Source: Solibaculum mannosilyticum (GTDB lineage: Bacteria > Bacillota > Clostridia > Oscillospirales > Acutalibacteraceae). From it: a stretch of 64,000 bases of DNA. The stretch spans positions 858,501 through 922,500 of the forward strand of contig NZ_AP023321.1 in the NCBI RefSeq assembly GCF_015140235.1. Reading direction: 5' to 3'. The notes under the pieces are model-generated. The model was not told where the DNA came from and made no database searches. It saw only the letters and a program-made list of their open reading frames with translations. Both the position numbers and the translations under genes were made by a program. Of the stretch, positions 50,769 through 59,022 are shown piece by piece (positions within the stretch are counted from its first letter, which is position 1; each line of letters starts with the position of its first letter).

Positions 50769-52673
50769 ATGTCCTTTTTACCCATTACATCAGACGAAAT
50801 GAAACAGCGCGGCTGGGATCGGCCCGACTTTGTGTTTGTCACGGGAGATGCCTATGTAGACCATCCCAGTTTTGGAGTGGCTATCCTGTCCCGCATGCTG
50901 GAGGATGAGGGATTCCGCGTGGCCATTCTGGCCCAGCCAAACTGGCGGGATGGGGAGGATTTTACCCGATTTGGTCGGCCGCGGCTTGGATTTTTGGTGA
51001 CGGCGGGCAACATCGATTCCATGGTGGCCCACTACACCGCTGCCAGACGCAAGCGAAGCGACGACGCCTATTCCCCGGGCAACAAAGCGGGGAAGCGTCC
51101 CGACCGTGCGGTCATCACCTATTGTAAATGCATCCGGGCATGCTACCCGGATATCCCCATTGTGATCGGTGGGTTGGAGGCATCCTTGCGCCGCTTTGCT
51201 CACTATGATTATTGGGCCGATACGGTGATGCCGTCTATCCTGATGGATTCCGGAGCCGATCTCCTCACCTACGGCATGGGGGAAAAGCAAATAAGCCTCA
51301 TCGCCCATCGATTGGCCGCGGGAGAGGACATCCACAGCATGACCGATATTTTAGGCACCTGCTATCTTATCCCCACCAGGCAGTACAGCCCCGGCCCGGT
51401 GAAGGAATGTCCCTCCTTGGAGCGGGTGCAGCAGAGCAAGCGGGAATACGCCGTGGCCGCCCGCATCCAGCAGGACGAACAGGATGCTGTCAGGGGAAAA
51501 ACGGTCATTCAGCGGCATGGCGGTATGATTCTGGTGCAGAATCCACCTATGCCCCCTTTGAATCAGGAGGAGCTGGACCGGATCTATGAACTGCCTTACG
51601 AGCGCATGTTCCACCCGTCCTATGAGAAGGAGGGGGGCGTACCAGCCATCCAGGAGGTGGAATTCTCCATCACCCACAACCGCGGATGCTTTGGAGCCTG
51701 TAACTTTTGCTCCATCGCCTTCCACCAGGGGAGACAGGTGACCTGCCGCAGCGAAGCGTCGGTACTGCGGGAAGCGGAAAAGCTGACCAAGTCCCCTCGG
51801 TTTAAAGGATACATCCACGATGTAGGAGGTCCTACAGCCAATTTCCGTCATCCCTCTTGCAAAGGGCAGTTGGAGCGGGGACTGTGCAAAGGGAAAAAAT
51901 GTCTGGCTCCTAAGACGTGCCCACAGATGGAAGTGGATCACAAGGAATATCTCGCCATGCTTCAGAAGATCCGGGCGTTACCCAAGGTCAAAAGGGTGTT
52001 TATCCGATCGGGCATCCGGTTTGACTATCTGATGGAGGATCCGGACGAGACCTTTTTAAAACAGCTGATTACATACCACGTCAGTGGACAGCTCAAGGTT
52101 GCGCCGGAACACTGTTCGGCTGCCGTGCTGGATAAAATGGGCAAACCCCACATCGAGACCTACCGGCGTTTTGCCAAGCGGTTTTACGAGATCACCAAAA
52201 GCATCGGAAAAAAACAGTATCTGGTGCCCTACCTCATGTCCTCCCATCCGGGGAGCACGTTGAAGGATGCGGTGGAGCTTGCTTTGTTCCTCAAGAAGGA
52301 GGGCATTCATCCCGAACAGGTGCAGGACTTTTATCCCACTCCCGGGACCATCTCCACCGCCATGTTTTACACCGGACTGGATCCTTACACGCTAAAAGAA
52401 GTGTATGTCCCGAAAAAGCCGGAGGAGAAGGCCATGCAGCGGGCGCTACTCCAATGGTTCATGCCCCAGCACAAGGAAAAGGTATTGGAGGCGTTGCGCA
52501 GAGCCGGGAGGTCGGATCTGATTGGAACCGGGCCGAATTGTCTGGTGGCGCCGGGAAAACCATTCCAAAACGGCGGGGGACAAAAAGGAAAGCATCTGCC
52601 AAGCGGTAGGAAACATGCAGTAGGAAAGGGGAGAAACGCCTTTGGCCAGACGAAAAAGAAGAAGGGCCGTTAA
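50769..52673 (+). CDS. YgiQ-family radical SAM protein
   Basis: The 634-residue protein contains an N-terminal cobalamin-binding-like/UPF0313 region (SFGVAILSRMLEDEGFRVAI, IPIVIGGLEASLRRFAHYDYW). The radical SAM cluster motif is NRGCFGACNFCSIAFHQGR (CxxxCxxC). Next come RSGIRFDYLM and APEHCSAAVLDKMGKP, with a basic tail. The reaction is unknown; the family is widespread and oxygen-sensitive. The 3' end overlaps the following gene by about 30 nt, so the two are likely one operon. Confidence 0.93.
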   Translation: MSFLPITSDEMKQRGWDRPDFVFVTGDAYVDHPSFGVAILSRMLEDEGFRVAILAQPNWRDGEDFTRFGRPRLGFLVTAGNIDSMVAHYTAARRKRSDDAYSPGNKAGKRPDRAVITYCKCIRACYPDIPIVIGGLEASLRRFAHYDYWADTVMPSILMDSGADLLTYGMGEKQISLIAHRLAAGEDIHSMTDILGTCYLIPTRQYSPGPVKECPSLERVQQSKREYAVAARIQQDEQDAVRGKTVIQRHGGMILVQNPPMPPLNQEELDRIYELPYERMFHPSYEKEGGVPAIQEVEFSITHNRGCFGACNFCSIAFHQGRQVTCRSEASVLREAEKLTKSPRFKGYIHDVGGPTANFRHPSCKGQLERGLCKGKKCLAPKTCPQMEVDHKEYLAMLQKIRALPKVKRVFIRSGIRFDYLMEDPDETFLKQLITYHVSGQLKVAPEHCSAAVLDKMGKPHIETYRRFAKRFYEITKSIGKKQYLVPYLMSSHPGSTLKDAVELALFLKKEGIHPEQVQDFYPTPGTISTAMFYTGLDPYTLKEVYVPKKPEEKAMQRALLQWFMPQHKEKVLEALRRAGRSDLIGTGPNCLVAPGKPFQNGGGQKGKHLPSGRKHAVGKGRNAFGQTKKKKGR

Positions 52674-53598
52674 ATTGCCGGCGACTATCGCGTTGGCGGT
52701 GGTACTGCTGGCCAGTTTGCTGATTACAGCGTCGCCAAAATTGGATTTGCCCTTTTACGTCCCCACGTGGCAGGAGATTTTCTCGGCTGTGGATTTGGAA
52801 AGCGATCACGCCACCAATGTGCCGGACGGTCAATTGGGCGTGCACTTTGTGGACGTAGGGCAGGCTGACTGTACCCTGCTTCAGTATGGAGAACACGCCG
52901 CTTTGGTGGATGCAGGCAACAATGCCGATGGACCGGCGGTGGTACAGTATCTGGAGGATGCCGGGGTGACTAAATTGGACTTTGTCATTGGGACGCATCC
53001 CCATGAGGATCATATCGGCGGGCTGGACGACGTCATCAATCACTTTGACGTGGAAAAGGTCATCCTGCCGCAGGTGCCGGATTCCATCGTCCCCACCACC
53101 AAAACCTATAAGGACGTGTTGGAGGCTGTGTCCAACAAAGGGCTCAAGATCACCAAAGCGGAAATTGGGGATACTTATTCCATCGGCGAGGCGACATTGG
53201 AGATTTTAGGTCCCGCCGGGACGTTTAACGATCTCAACAACGAGTCGGTGATCAGCCGTGTGGAGTTTGGAAAAACATCCTTTCTCCTGACCGGCGATGC
53301 GGAAACGGAAGCGGAACAAGCCGTCTTGGATACGGGAGCTAAGCTAAAGTCCACCGTGCTAAAGGTGGGACATCACGGCAGCCGGACCTCTTCGTCCGAC
53401 GCCTTCCTCGACGAGGTTTCACCCAGCTACGGCGTCATCATGTGCGGTGCCGGCAACGATTATGGACATCCCCATAAGGAGGCGGTCAACCGTTTAGAAG
53501 AACATGGGGTCAAGCTTTACCGCACCGACGTAAATGGTACAGTTGTATTTGTCAGCGACGGCAAAAACGTCACGGTTAAGACCCAGAAGGCAGGGTAA
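52642..53598 (+). CDS. secreted/membrane ComEC-like metallo-beta-lactamase-fold hydrolase
   Basis: The 318-residue protein has a positively charged N-terminus and one membrane helix (TIALAVVLLASLLITA), then an MBL domain. It shows VHFVDVGQADCTLLQ, the metal motif THPHEDHIGGLDD, SFLLTGDAETEAE and VLKVGHHGSRTSS. This resembles the extracellular nuclease-type domain of ComEC. It probably acts outside the membrane on nucleic acid or a phosphoester. The TTG start lies in the ygiQ 3' end. DUF3006 follows, a recurring partner. Confidence 0.88.
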   Translation: MARRKRRRAVKLPATIALAVVLLASLLITASPKLDLPFYVPTWQEIFSAVDLESDHATNVPDGQLGVHFVDVGQADCTLLQYGEHAALVDAGNNADGPAVVQYLEDAGVTKLDFVIGTHPHEDHIGGLDDVINHFDVEKVILPQVPDSIVPTTKTYKDVLEAVSNKGLKITKAEIGDTYSIGEATLEILGPAGTFNDLNNESVISRVEFGKTSFLLTGDAETEAEQAVLDTGAKLKSTVLKVGHHGSRTSSSDAFLDEVSPSYGVIMCGAGNDYGHPHKEAVNRLEEHGVKLYRTDVNGTVVFVSDGKNVTVKTQKAG

Positions 53599-53602
53599 TG
53601 AT

Positions 53603-53818
53603 ATGGATTTGTTGATCGTCGATAGGATCGAGGAAAACACGGCGGTGTGCGAGGATGAGCAAGGGAATATGCAGTCGATACCGCTGAGTCAACTACCGGC
53701 CGGTGTCAAAGAAGGGGATTGCCTTGTCCGAAAAGAGGACGGTTACCTTATCGACAGGCAGTTGACTCAGCGCCGCCGTCAGGAAATCCTGGATTTGCAG
53801 AACTCACTTTGGAACTAG
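53603..53818 (+). CDS. DUF3006 family protein
   Basis: The 71-residue protein MDLLIVDRIEENTAVCEDEQ with IPLSQLPAGVKEGDCLVRKE matches DUF3006, a small beta-barrel-like family commonly encoded next to ComEC-like MBL proteins. It starts 5 nt after that gene. No function is established. Confidence 0.85.
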   Translation: MDLLIVDRIEENTAVCEDEQGNMQSIPLSQLPAGVKEGDCLVRKEDGYLIDRQLTQRRRQEILDLQNSLWN

Positions 53819-53830
53819 GAGGATCGCCAA

Positions 53831-54478
53831 ATGAAGGCTATCTTGTTTGATTTGGATGGAACGCTCATCAATTCCCTGGGGGACTTGGCCGATGCCTGCA
53901 ACCATGTGCTGAAGCAAAACGGATATGAACCCCATCCGGAAGAACAATACAATTATTTTGTGGGCAATGGGATGGATAAACTCATTTGGGCTATCCTGCC
54001 GGAAGGATCCACAGAGGAGGCGTTTCAGAAAATACGGGAGCAGTATAAAAGCTATTATTTGGCCCATAGTCTGGACCGCACTCGTCCATATGAGGGCATT
54101 CAGGAGACGTTAAAGCAGCTAAAAGAGCAGGGATTCCTCCTGGCGGTGGTGTCCAATAAGCCAGATGAGCAATCTCAAAAGGTGGTGAAGGCCCTGTTTG
54201 AACCGGGACTCTTTGATCTGGTAGCCGGCAATCGTCCAGGACTTCCTGTCAAGCCTGACCCGGCTCTTCCAAGAGAGGTGTTGAACCGTCTGGGCGCGGA
54301 TCCTGATAAAAGTTATTTTGTAGGGGATTCGGGTGTAGATATGAAAACCGCCCTCAATTGTGGATTGAAAAGCATCGGCGTAACGTGGGGATTTCGAACC
54401 GAAGATGAACTGCGTCAATCAGGCGCATCGCATATTGTGTGCCGTCCCAGCCAACTGTTGGACGTTGTAAAACGGTAG
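53831..54478 (+). CDS. HAD-family phosphatase (phosphoglycolate phosphatase-like)
   Basis: The 215-residue HAD subclass I enzyme has motif I ILFDLDGTLINSLGDLA with the nucleophilic and acid Asp, a helical cap, motif II VVSNKP, a motif III Lys region (VKPDPALPREVL) and motif IV FVGDSGVDMKTAL. The cap type and NSLGDLADA resemble Gph phosphatases, but substrate assignment in this family is unreliable. It follows DUF3006 by 12 nt with AGGAGG, in the same operon. Confidence 0.9.
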   Translation: MKAILFDLDGTLINSLGDLADACNHVLKQNGYEPHPEEQYNYFVGNGMDKLIWAILPEGSTEEAFQKIREQYKSYYLAHSLDRTRPYEGIQETLKQLKEQGFLLAVVSNKPDEQSQKVVKALFEPGLFDLVAGNRPGLPVKPDPALPREVLNRLGADPDKSYFVGDSGVDMKTALNCGLKSIGVTWGFRTEDELRQSGASHIVCRPSQLLDVVKR

Positions 54479-54552
54479 GGGAATGGAATGCCTTTCTCAG
54501 GGAATAGAAAGCCGACAAGACCCTGCTGTTCTACAAAAAGGAGGGGCGCAAA

Positions 54553-54960
54553 ATGAAGATGCCGCAAGAAATCGAGACTGCATTCTTTGCGCCCTGCGGG
54601 ATGAATTGCATGATTTGTTATAAGCACTGCGCCCACAAACGGCCTTGTGCTGGATGCTTTGGAAGCGATGATGGGAAACCGGGACACTGCCGTAAATGTA
54701 AAATCAAAGACTGTGTGGAACATAAAGGGATTTCATACTGTTATGAATGTTCCCAATATCCCTGCAAGAGGATACGGGATCTGGAAAAAAGTTACCGTAC
54801 ACGATATGGGATAAGCCTTGTGGAAAATAGCCGATTTGTCAAACAGTACGGGATATCGGCCTTTCTGGAACGGCAGAGGAAAGCGTATTGCTGTCCCTCC
54901 TGCGGCGGCGTGATTTCTCTCCACGACGGCTGGTGTAGCCAGTGCCATGCCAAATTTTGA
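54553..54960 (+). CDS. DUF3795 Cys-rich protein
   Basis: The 135-residue protein has FFAPCGMNCMICYKHC, PCAGCFGSDDG, HCRKCKIKDCVEHKGISYCYEC and QYPCKRI, the DUF3795 pattern of presumed metal- or cluster-binding cysteines. A C-terminal zinc-ribbon-like extension (CCPSCGG...CSQCH) follows. No function is known. It has AGGAGG upstream, about 75 nt after the HAD gene. Confidence 0.85.
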   Translation: MKMPQEIETAFFAPCGMNCMICYKHCAHKRPCAGCFGSDDGKPGHCRKCKIKDCVEHKGISYCYECSQYPCKRIRDLEKSYRTRYGISLVENSRFVKQYGISAFLERQRKAYCCPSCGGVISLHDGWCSQCHAKF

Positions 54961-54996
54961 GGGGATGAGGGGAAAAATATTCGATTAAATTGATCC

Positions 54997-55025
54997 TTGA
55001 CAAATGACGGCAGAAAACATATACT
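54997..55025 (+). promoter_or_regulatory. sigma-A promoter of the second T-box transcript
   Basis: TTGACA-N17-TATACT, near consensus, immediately upstream of the T-box. Confidence 0.9.
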
Positions 55026-55031
55026 AAAACT

Positions 55032-55304
55032 CAGTAAATGCATTGATGGAGAAGGGCGCGCTTTTAGCTTCTCAAGAGAGCCGGCGGGCGGTGTGAGCCG
55101 GTGAAGCGGAACGAGAGTCTATCCCTCCTGAGCAGGGATCTGAAACTTTACTGTTCAACCGGTAAGGCGGTAGGTGCCCCCGTAGCAGCTGCGTTAAGGC
55201 GGAGGGCTTGTTGGAGCCTGGTGAGTGGATGCGTCTTTGAGACGTGTCAATTTGGGTGGTACCGCGGGTAATGACTCGTCCCAATGTTGGGACGGGTCTT
55301 TTTT
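55032..55304 (+). promoter_or_regulatory. T-box riboswitch upstream of XRE-cupin and acyl-CoA synthetase
   Basis: Stem I elements AAGAGAG and GGCGGTGTGAG lie inside CCGGC/GCCGG and GCTTC/GAAGC. A stem II-like ATCCCT/AGGGAT follows. The T-box GGGTGGTACCGCGG is at 55254-55267, and the terminator GACTCGTCCCAA/TTGGGACGGGTC is followed by TTTTTT. The specifier loop lies in ACGAGAGTCTAT, but I cannot fix the codon. It is 65 nt upstream of the first coding sequence and ends in a complete intrinsic terminator, so it should act by transcription antitermination. Confidence 0.95.
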
Positions 55305-55368
55305 ATACCTAGACAAGACAAAAAATTCCCTGGACGGGTAAAAATAAATCGATAGGAGGCATATCAGG

Positions 55369-55962
55369 GTGGAGACAAAGATTACCGAGATTGCGGAGCG
55401 GGTACGTGCTCTGCGGGATATTATGGACATTTCCCAGGAGGAAATGGCTCAGGTGTGCGGTCTTTCTTTAGAGGAATACCAGAAGCGGGAGGAAGGAAAG
55501 GTGGATTTCAGCGTCACCTTTCTTTACAACTGCGCAGGCCGCTTTGGTGTGGATCTGATGGAATTGATGACCGGAGAAACACCTCGTCTCAAGAAATATT
55601 CATTGGTGCGCAAGGGGAAAGGTTTGGATGTGAAACGTCGTGAGAGCTTTGTGTATGAACACATGGCTTACAGCTTTGCCAACAAAACCGCCGAACCGTT
55701 TTATGTGGAAGCCCCCTATCTGGAGGAGGAACAGAAGAAACCGATTCAGCTTTCCACCCATGAAGGGCAAGAGTTTGATTACATCCTGGAGGGTCAGCTG
55801 AAGGTGTCGGTGGACGGACACACGGAAATTATGGGCCCTGGTGACGCCATTTACTACGATTCTGGAACACCTCACGGCATGATTGCAGTGGGCGGTCAGA
55901 AGTGTGTATTTCTCGCAGTTGTCATCAAAAATCCGGAAGGGAAGGAATCAGAGACATGCTAA
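55369..55962 (+). CDS. XRE-family regulator with C-terminal cupin domain
   Basis: The 197-residue protein has an N-terminal helix-turn-helix (RVRALRDIMDISQEEMAQVC, LSLEEYQKREEGKVDFSV) and a C-terminal cupin (HEGQEFDYILEGQLKVSVDG, GPGDAIYYDSGTPHGMIAVG) with histidine/glutamate metal-site candidates. XRE-cupin regulators usually sense a small molecule and control the adjacent catabolic or biosynthetic gene. It starts at GTG after AGGAGG. Its end overlaps the acyl-CoA synthetase start by 7 nt. Confidence 0.9.
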   Translation: METKITEIAERVRALRDIMDISQEEMAQVCGLSLEEYQKREEGKVDFSVTFLYNCAGRFGVDLMELMTGETPRLKKYSLVRKGKGLDVKRRESFVYEHMAYSFANKTAEPFYVEAPYLEEEQKKPIQLSTHEGQEFDYILEGQLKVSVDGHTEIMGPGDAIYYDSGTPHGMIAVGGQKCVFLAVVIKNPEGKESETC

Positions 55963-57602
55963 ACATCCATCAGCGTTACTGCAAGGAGACTTACGATGAA
56001 AACGGCATCCTGTCCAAATTCGAGGCGGTTGTGCCGGAGGACTATAATTTTGCTTACGACGTCATCGACGAGATCGCACGGCAGGAACCGGATCGTCGCG
56101 CCATGGTGTGGTGCAACGACGAGGGGGAGGAACGCACCTTTACCTTCGGTGATTTCAAACGGTACAGCGACAAGGCGGCTAATGTGTTAAAAGCTCACGG
56201 CATCGGCAAGGGCGATAAGGTGATGTTGGTGCTCAAGCGCCATTATCAGTATTGGTTTGCCATTTTGGCCCTGCACAAATTGGGAGCTATCACCATCCCG
56301 GCGACCCATCTGCTGACGAAAAAGGACTTTGTCTATCGATTCAATGCCGCCGGCGTTAAGGCCATTGTATGTACGGCTGATGGTGAAGTGTCTGAACATG
56401 TGGAAGCATCCCTTCCGGAATCCCCCAGCGTAGAAGTGTGCTTCCTGGCCCGGGGAAAGAAGGACGGCTGGGTCAGCTTTGACGACGAAGTGGAGGCTGC
56501 ATCCGATCATTTTGACCGGGTGGCAACAAAGTCCACCGACACCATGCTGGGCTATTTTACCTCCGGGACCACCGGTTATCCCAAATTGGTCACTCACAAT
56601 TATTCGTATTCGGTGGCCCATATCCTCACTGCGAAGCATTGGCAGAATGTCAAACCCGACGGACTGCATTTTACCTTGTCCGATACTGGCTGGGGAAAAG
56701 CAGCCTGGGGTAAGCTCTACGGTCAATGGTTTATGGAAGCCAGCATCTTTGTGTGCGACTTCACCAAGTTCACCCCTGTAGAATTGTTGCCTCTGTTTGG
56801 CAAATATCATATCACTACGTTCTGTGCGCCTCCTACCATCTACCGTTTCTTCATCAAGGAGGATTTGTCCAAATTTGATCTCAGCTCCTTGGAATACGCC
56901 TGTATTGCCGGTGAGGCATTGAATCCGGAAGTTTACACCCAGTTTTATAATATCACCGGCCTGCGCCTGATGGAGGGATTCGGACAGACCGAAAGTACCC
57001 TTCTGGCGGTCAATACCGTGGGCATGATCCCCAAGCCCGGCTCCATGGGTAAATCATCCCCTCAATACGATGTGGACATCTACAACGAGGACGGTACCAG
57101 AGCCGACAACGGCGTGGTAGGTGAGATCTGCGTCAAGGTAGGGGATGGCCATCCGTACGGCTTGTTTGAGGGGTATTATAATAATCAGGAGATGACCGAT
57201 CGCGTTTGGCATGACGGGCTTTATCATACCGGCGACACCGCTTGGCGGGATGAGGACGGTTATCTGTGGTACGACGGCCGCACCGATGATATTATCAAAT
57301 CGTCCGGTTATCGCATCGGCCCGTTTGAAATCGAAAGCGCCTTGATGGAACATCCGTCGGTACTGGAATGCGCCATCACCGGTGTGCCTGATCCCATTCG
57401 CGGACAGGTGGTCAAAGCCACCATCGTGTTGGCTAAAGGGTATACGGCTTCGGAAGAGCTGAAAAAAGAGCTGCAAAATCATGTGAAGAACTCCACTGCT
57501 CCGTACAAATACCCTCGTGTAGTGGAATTCGTAGATGAGTTGCCTAAAACCATCAGCGGCAAGATCCGTCGTGTCCAGCTCCGAGATTCAGATAAGAAAT
57601 AG
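55956..57602 (+). CDS. AMP-forming acyl-CoA synthetase (acetyl/medium-chain type)
   Basis: The 548-residue ANL-superfamily ligase contains the P-loop YFTSGTTGYPKLV, EGFGQTESTLLAVN, YHTGDTAWRDEDGYLWYDGRTD, SSGYRIGPFEIES and the C-terminal catalytic Lys region LPKTISGKIRRVQLR. It converts a carboxylate, ATP and CoA to acyl-CoA, AMP and PPi. The MACS-like sequence suggests short-chain, branched or aryl acids, but substrate is not proven. It is coupled to the XRE-cupin gene (ATG overlaps the TAA) and lies under T-box control. The N-terminal extension possible in this frame is rejected. Confidence 0.93.
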   Translation: MLNIHQRYCKETYDENGILSKFEAVVPEDYNFAYDVIDEIARQEPDRRAMVWCNDEGEERTFTFGDFKRYSDKAANVLKAHGIGKGDKVMLVLKRHYQYWFAILALHKLGAITIPATHLLTKKDFVYRFNAAGVKAIVCTADGEVSEHVEASLPESPSVEVCFLARGKKDGWVSFDDEVEAASDHFDRVATKSTDTMLGYFTSGTTGYPKLVTHNYSYSVAHILTAKHWQNVKPDGLHFTLSDTGWGKAAWGKLYGQWFMEASIFVCDFTKFTPVELLPLFGKYHITTFCAPPTIYRFFIKEDLSKFDLSSLEYACIAGEALNPEVYTQFYNITGLRLMEGFGQTESTLLAVNTVGMIPKPGSMGKSSPQYDVDIYNEDGTRADNGVVGEICVKVGDGHPYGLFEGYYNNQEMTDRVWHDGLYHTGDTAWRDEDGYLWYDGRTDDIIKSSGYRIGPFEIESALMEHPSVLECAITGVPDPIRGQVVKATIVLAKGYTASEELKKELQNHVKNSTAPYKYPRVVEFVDELPKTISGKIRRVQLRDSDKK

Positions 57603-57642
57603 TTTAGGACTTCTCCAATGGAGTATTTTTGAAAGAGGCGCT

Positions 57643-57671
57643 TTGATAAATTGTTGCGGCTCGGGTATAAT
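57643..57671 (+). promoter_or_regulatory. luxS promoter
   Basis: TTGATA-N17-TATAAT, about 55 nt upstream of the GTG start. Confidence 0.85.
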
Positions 57672-57726
57672 AAAAAGAGTATTCCATTGACCGTATCCTG
57701 ATCGCCCATAGGAAGGAGCATTTTTT

Positions 57727-58206
57727 GTGGAAAAAATCACGAGCTTTACCATCAACCATCTGACTCTTCTCCCAGGCATTTATGTTTCCAGGAAGGATCA
57801 GGTCGGAGATACTACGGTTACTACCTTTGATATCCGCATGACCCGTCCGAACTTTGAGCCGGTTATGAACACAGCTGAAGTTCATACGATGGAACATCTG
57901 GGAGCCACATTTCTGCGCAATCATCCTCAGTTTGCATCCAAGGTTTTGTATTTTGGTCCCATGGGCTGCCGGACAGGATTTTATTTGCTTTTGGCAGGAG
58001 ACTTTGAATCAGCCGACATCGTCCCTTTGGTGAAAGAGATGTTTGCCTTTATCCGTGACTTTGAGGGAGAAGTCCCGGGAGCCGCTGCCAGAGACTGCGG
58101 GAATTTCCTGGATATGAACCTTTCTATGGCCAAATATCTAGCCCGGCGTTTTCTGGAGGGAACACTGGAAAATATCACAGAGGATCATTTAATATATCCG
58201 GACTAA
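57727..58206 (+). CDS. luxS: S-ribosylhomocysteine lyase
   Basis: The 159-residue metalloenzyme cleaves S-ribosylhomocysteine to homocysteine and DPD, the precursor of autoinducer-2. Metal ligands are visible as H53 and H57 in HTMEHLGATFLR and C124 in ARDCGN; C81 in GPMGCRTGFY is the catalytic cysteine. The GTG start has AAGGAG upstream. It is monocistronic with its own promoter and a strong terminator. No mtnN/pfs is adjacent. Confidence 0.97.
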   Translation: MEKITSFTINHLTLLPGIYVSRKDQVGDTTVTTFDIRMTRPNFEPVMNTAEVHTMEHLGATFLRNHPQFASKVLYFGPMGCRTGFYLLLAGDFESADIVPLVKEMFAFIRDFEGEVPGAAARDCGNFLDMNLSMAKYLARRFLEGTLENITEDHLIYPD

Positions 58207-58220
58207 AGTGTGAGTCCGGT

Positions 58221-58267
58221 AGAGAAAAAAGCCTGTTGGAAATTGATTTCCAACAGGCTTTTTTCTC
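58221..58267. terminator. bidirectional terminator
   Basis: AGAGAAAAAAGCCTGTTGG extends to near-perfect 23-bp arms ending ATTTCCAACAGGCTTTTTTCTCT. Shared by luxS and the convergent DUF1294 gene. Confidence 0.93.
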
Positions 58268-58270
58268 TAA

Positions 58271-58558
58271 TTAAAAGGCAGTTTTCCAAGCGATAAATCC
58301 AACCAATGCCGCCTGGAGAAATAGAATCAAAGGGATTCCCACCATAAATTTCGGTTTTCGCGTTTTATGACGGATGAGAAGCATCGTAACCAGCATAGCA
58401 GCCGATCCACCTAATGCAGAAACGAGCAGCAACGTCCGCTCCCGAATGCGGCGTACTCCCGGGTGTTTGGAGACGATCTTATCATAACACGTCACAACAA
58501 TAGCTATCACACTGATGACAGCCAGATAAGCGCAAAGACACTGACCCCAGAAAGGCAT
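58271..58558 (-). CDS. DUF1294 membrane protein
   Basis: The 95-residue protein has three hydrophobic helices (LCAYLAVISVIAIVVTCYDK, LLLVSALGGSAAMLVTMLLI, MVGIPLILFLQAALVGFIAW) with the DUF1294 linking motifs YDKIVSKHPGVRRIRERTLL and RHKTRKPKF. No function is known. The ATG with AAGGAG is preferred over a start 60 nt upstream. It follows the zinc-ribbon gene by a few bases. Confidence 0.85.
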   Translation of the reverse strand: MPFWGQCLCAYLAVISVIAIVVTCYDKIVSKHPGVRRIRERTLLLVSALGGSAAMLVTMLLIRHKTRKPKFMVGIPLILFLQAALVGFIAWKTAF

Positions 58559-58563
58559 AGCAC

Positions 58564-58956
58564 TCACTCCTTTGCAGGCGAAGGGGGGGCGCCGACCGAA
58601 CAGCCGCACTGAGGACAATACAAGAAATCATTCTGCAGAGGATGGCCGCATCTGGGACAAAAATCCTTGTCCGGCTCAGTAAGAGAACGGAGATGGCGCA
58701 CCTCAATAGCGACAAAGTGTCCCTGACGCCAAGCATTGCCCACCGCAGGGTCCAGAGCGAACAAAGAGGAGCAGTTACAGCACAAAGCTTGATAGTGCTT
58801 ATGAAATTTAGCCACCGGGATAAAAAACAATTCAAAGCTATCGTAATCCCGATAAAGCTGAAACACCGACTCCTTTTTGCAGTGGGGGCAGGACAGAGTA
58901 ACCTTTGCGATAGGTTCCATTTTCTGATTGATCCCAAAGTTCCCAAAAAAGAACAT
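58564..58956 (-). CDS. zinc-ribbon protein
   Basis: The product of 130 residues starts MFFFGNFGINQKMEPIAKVT, typical of the zinc-ribbon family that opens with MFFF/FG. Zinc knuckles are CPHCKKES, CCNCSSLF and CPRCGHPL...CPQCGCSV. It is probably cytoplasmic; no function is known. The ATG five bases after AGGTGA is chosen over the one 9 nt upstream. It is co-transcribed with DUF1294. Confidence 0.8.
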   Translation of the reverse strand: MFFFGNFGINQKMEPIAKVTLSCPHCKKESVFQLYRDYDSFELFFIPVAKFHKHYQALCCNCSSLFALDPAVGNAWRQGHFVAIEVRHLRSLTEPDKDFCPRCGHPLQNDFLYCPQCGCSVGAPPSPAKE

Positions 58957-58973
58957 AATCTTCACCTATGTTT

Positions 58974-59002
58974 ATAGTATAATCAAAGACAAGGTTTGTC
59001 AA
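58974..59002 (-). promoter_or_regulatory. promoter of the zinc-ribbon/DUF1294 unit
   Basis: TTGACA-N17-TACTAT on the minus strand. The start of transcription falls almost on the coding start, leaving a very short leader. Confidence 0.68.
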
Positions 59003-59022
59003 TGCTTTTGCAAAGAGAGTGA

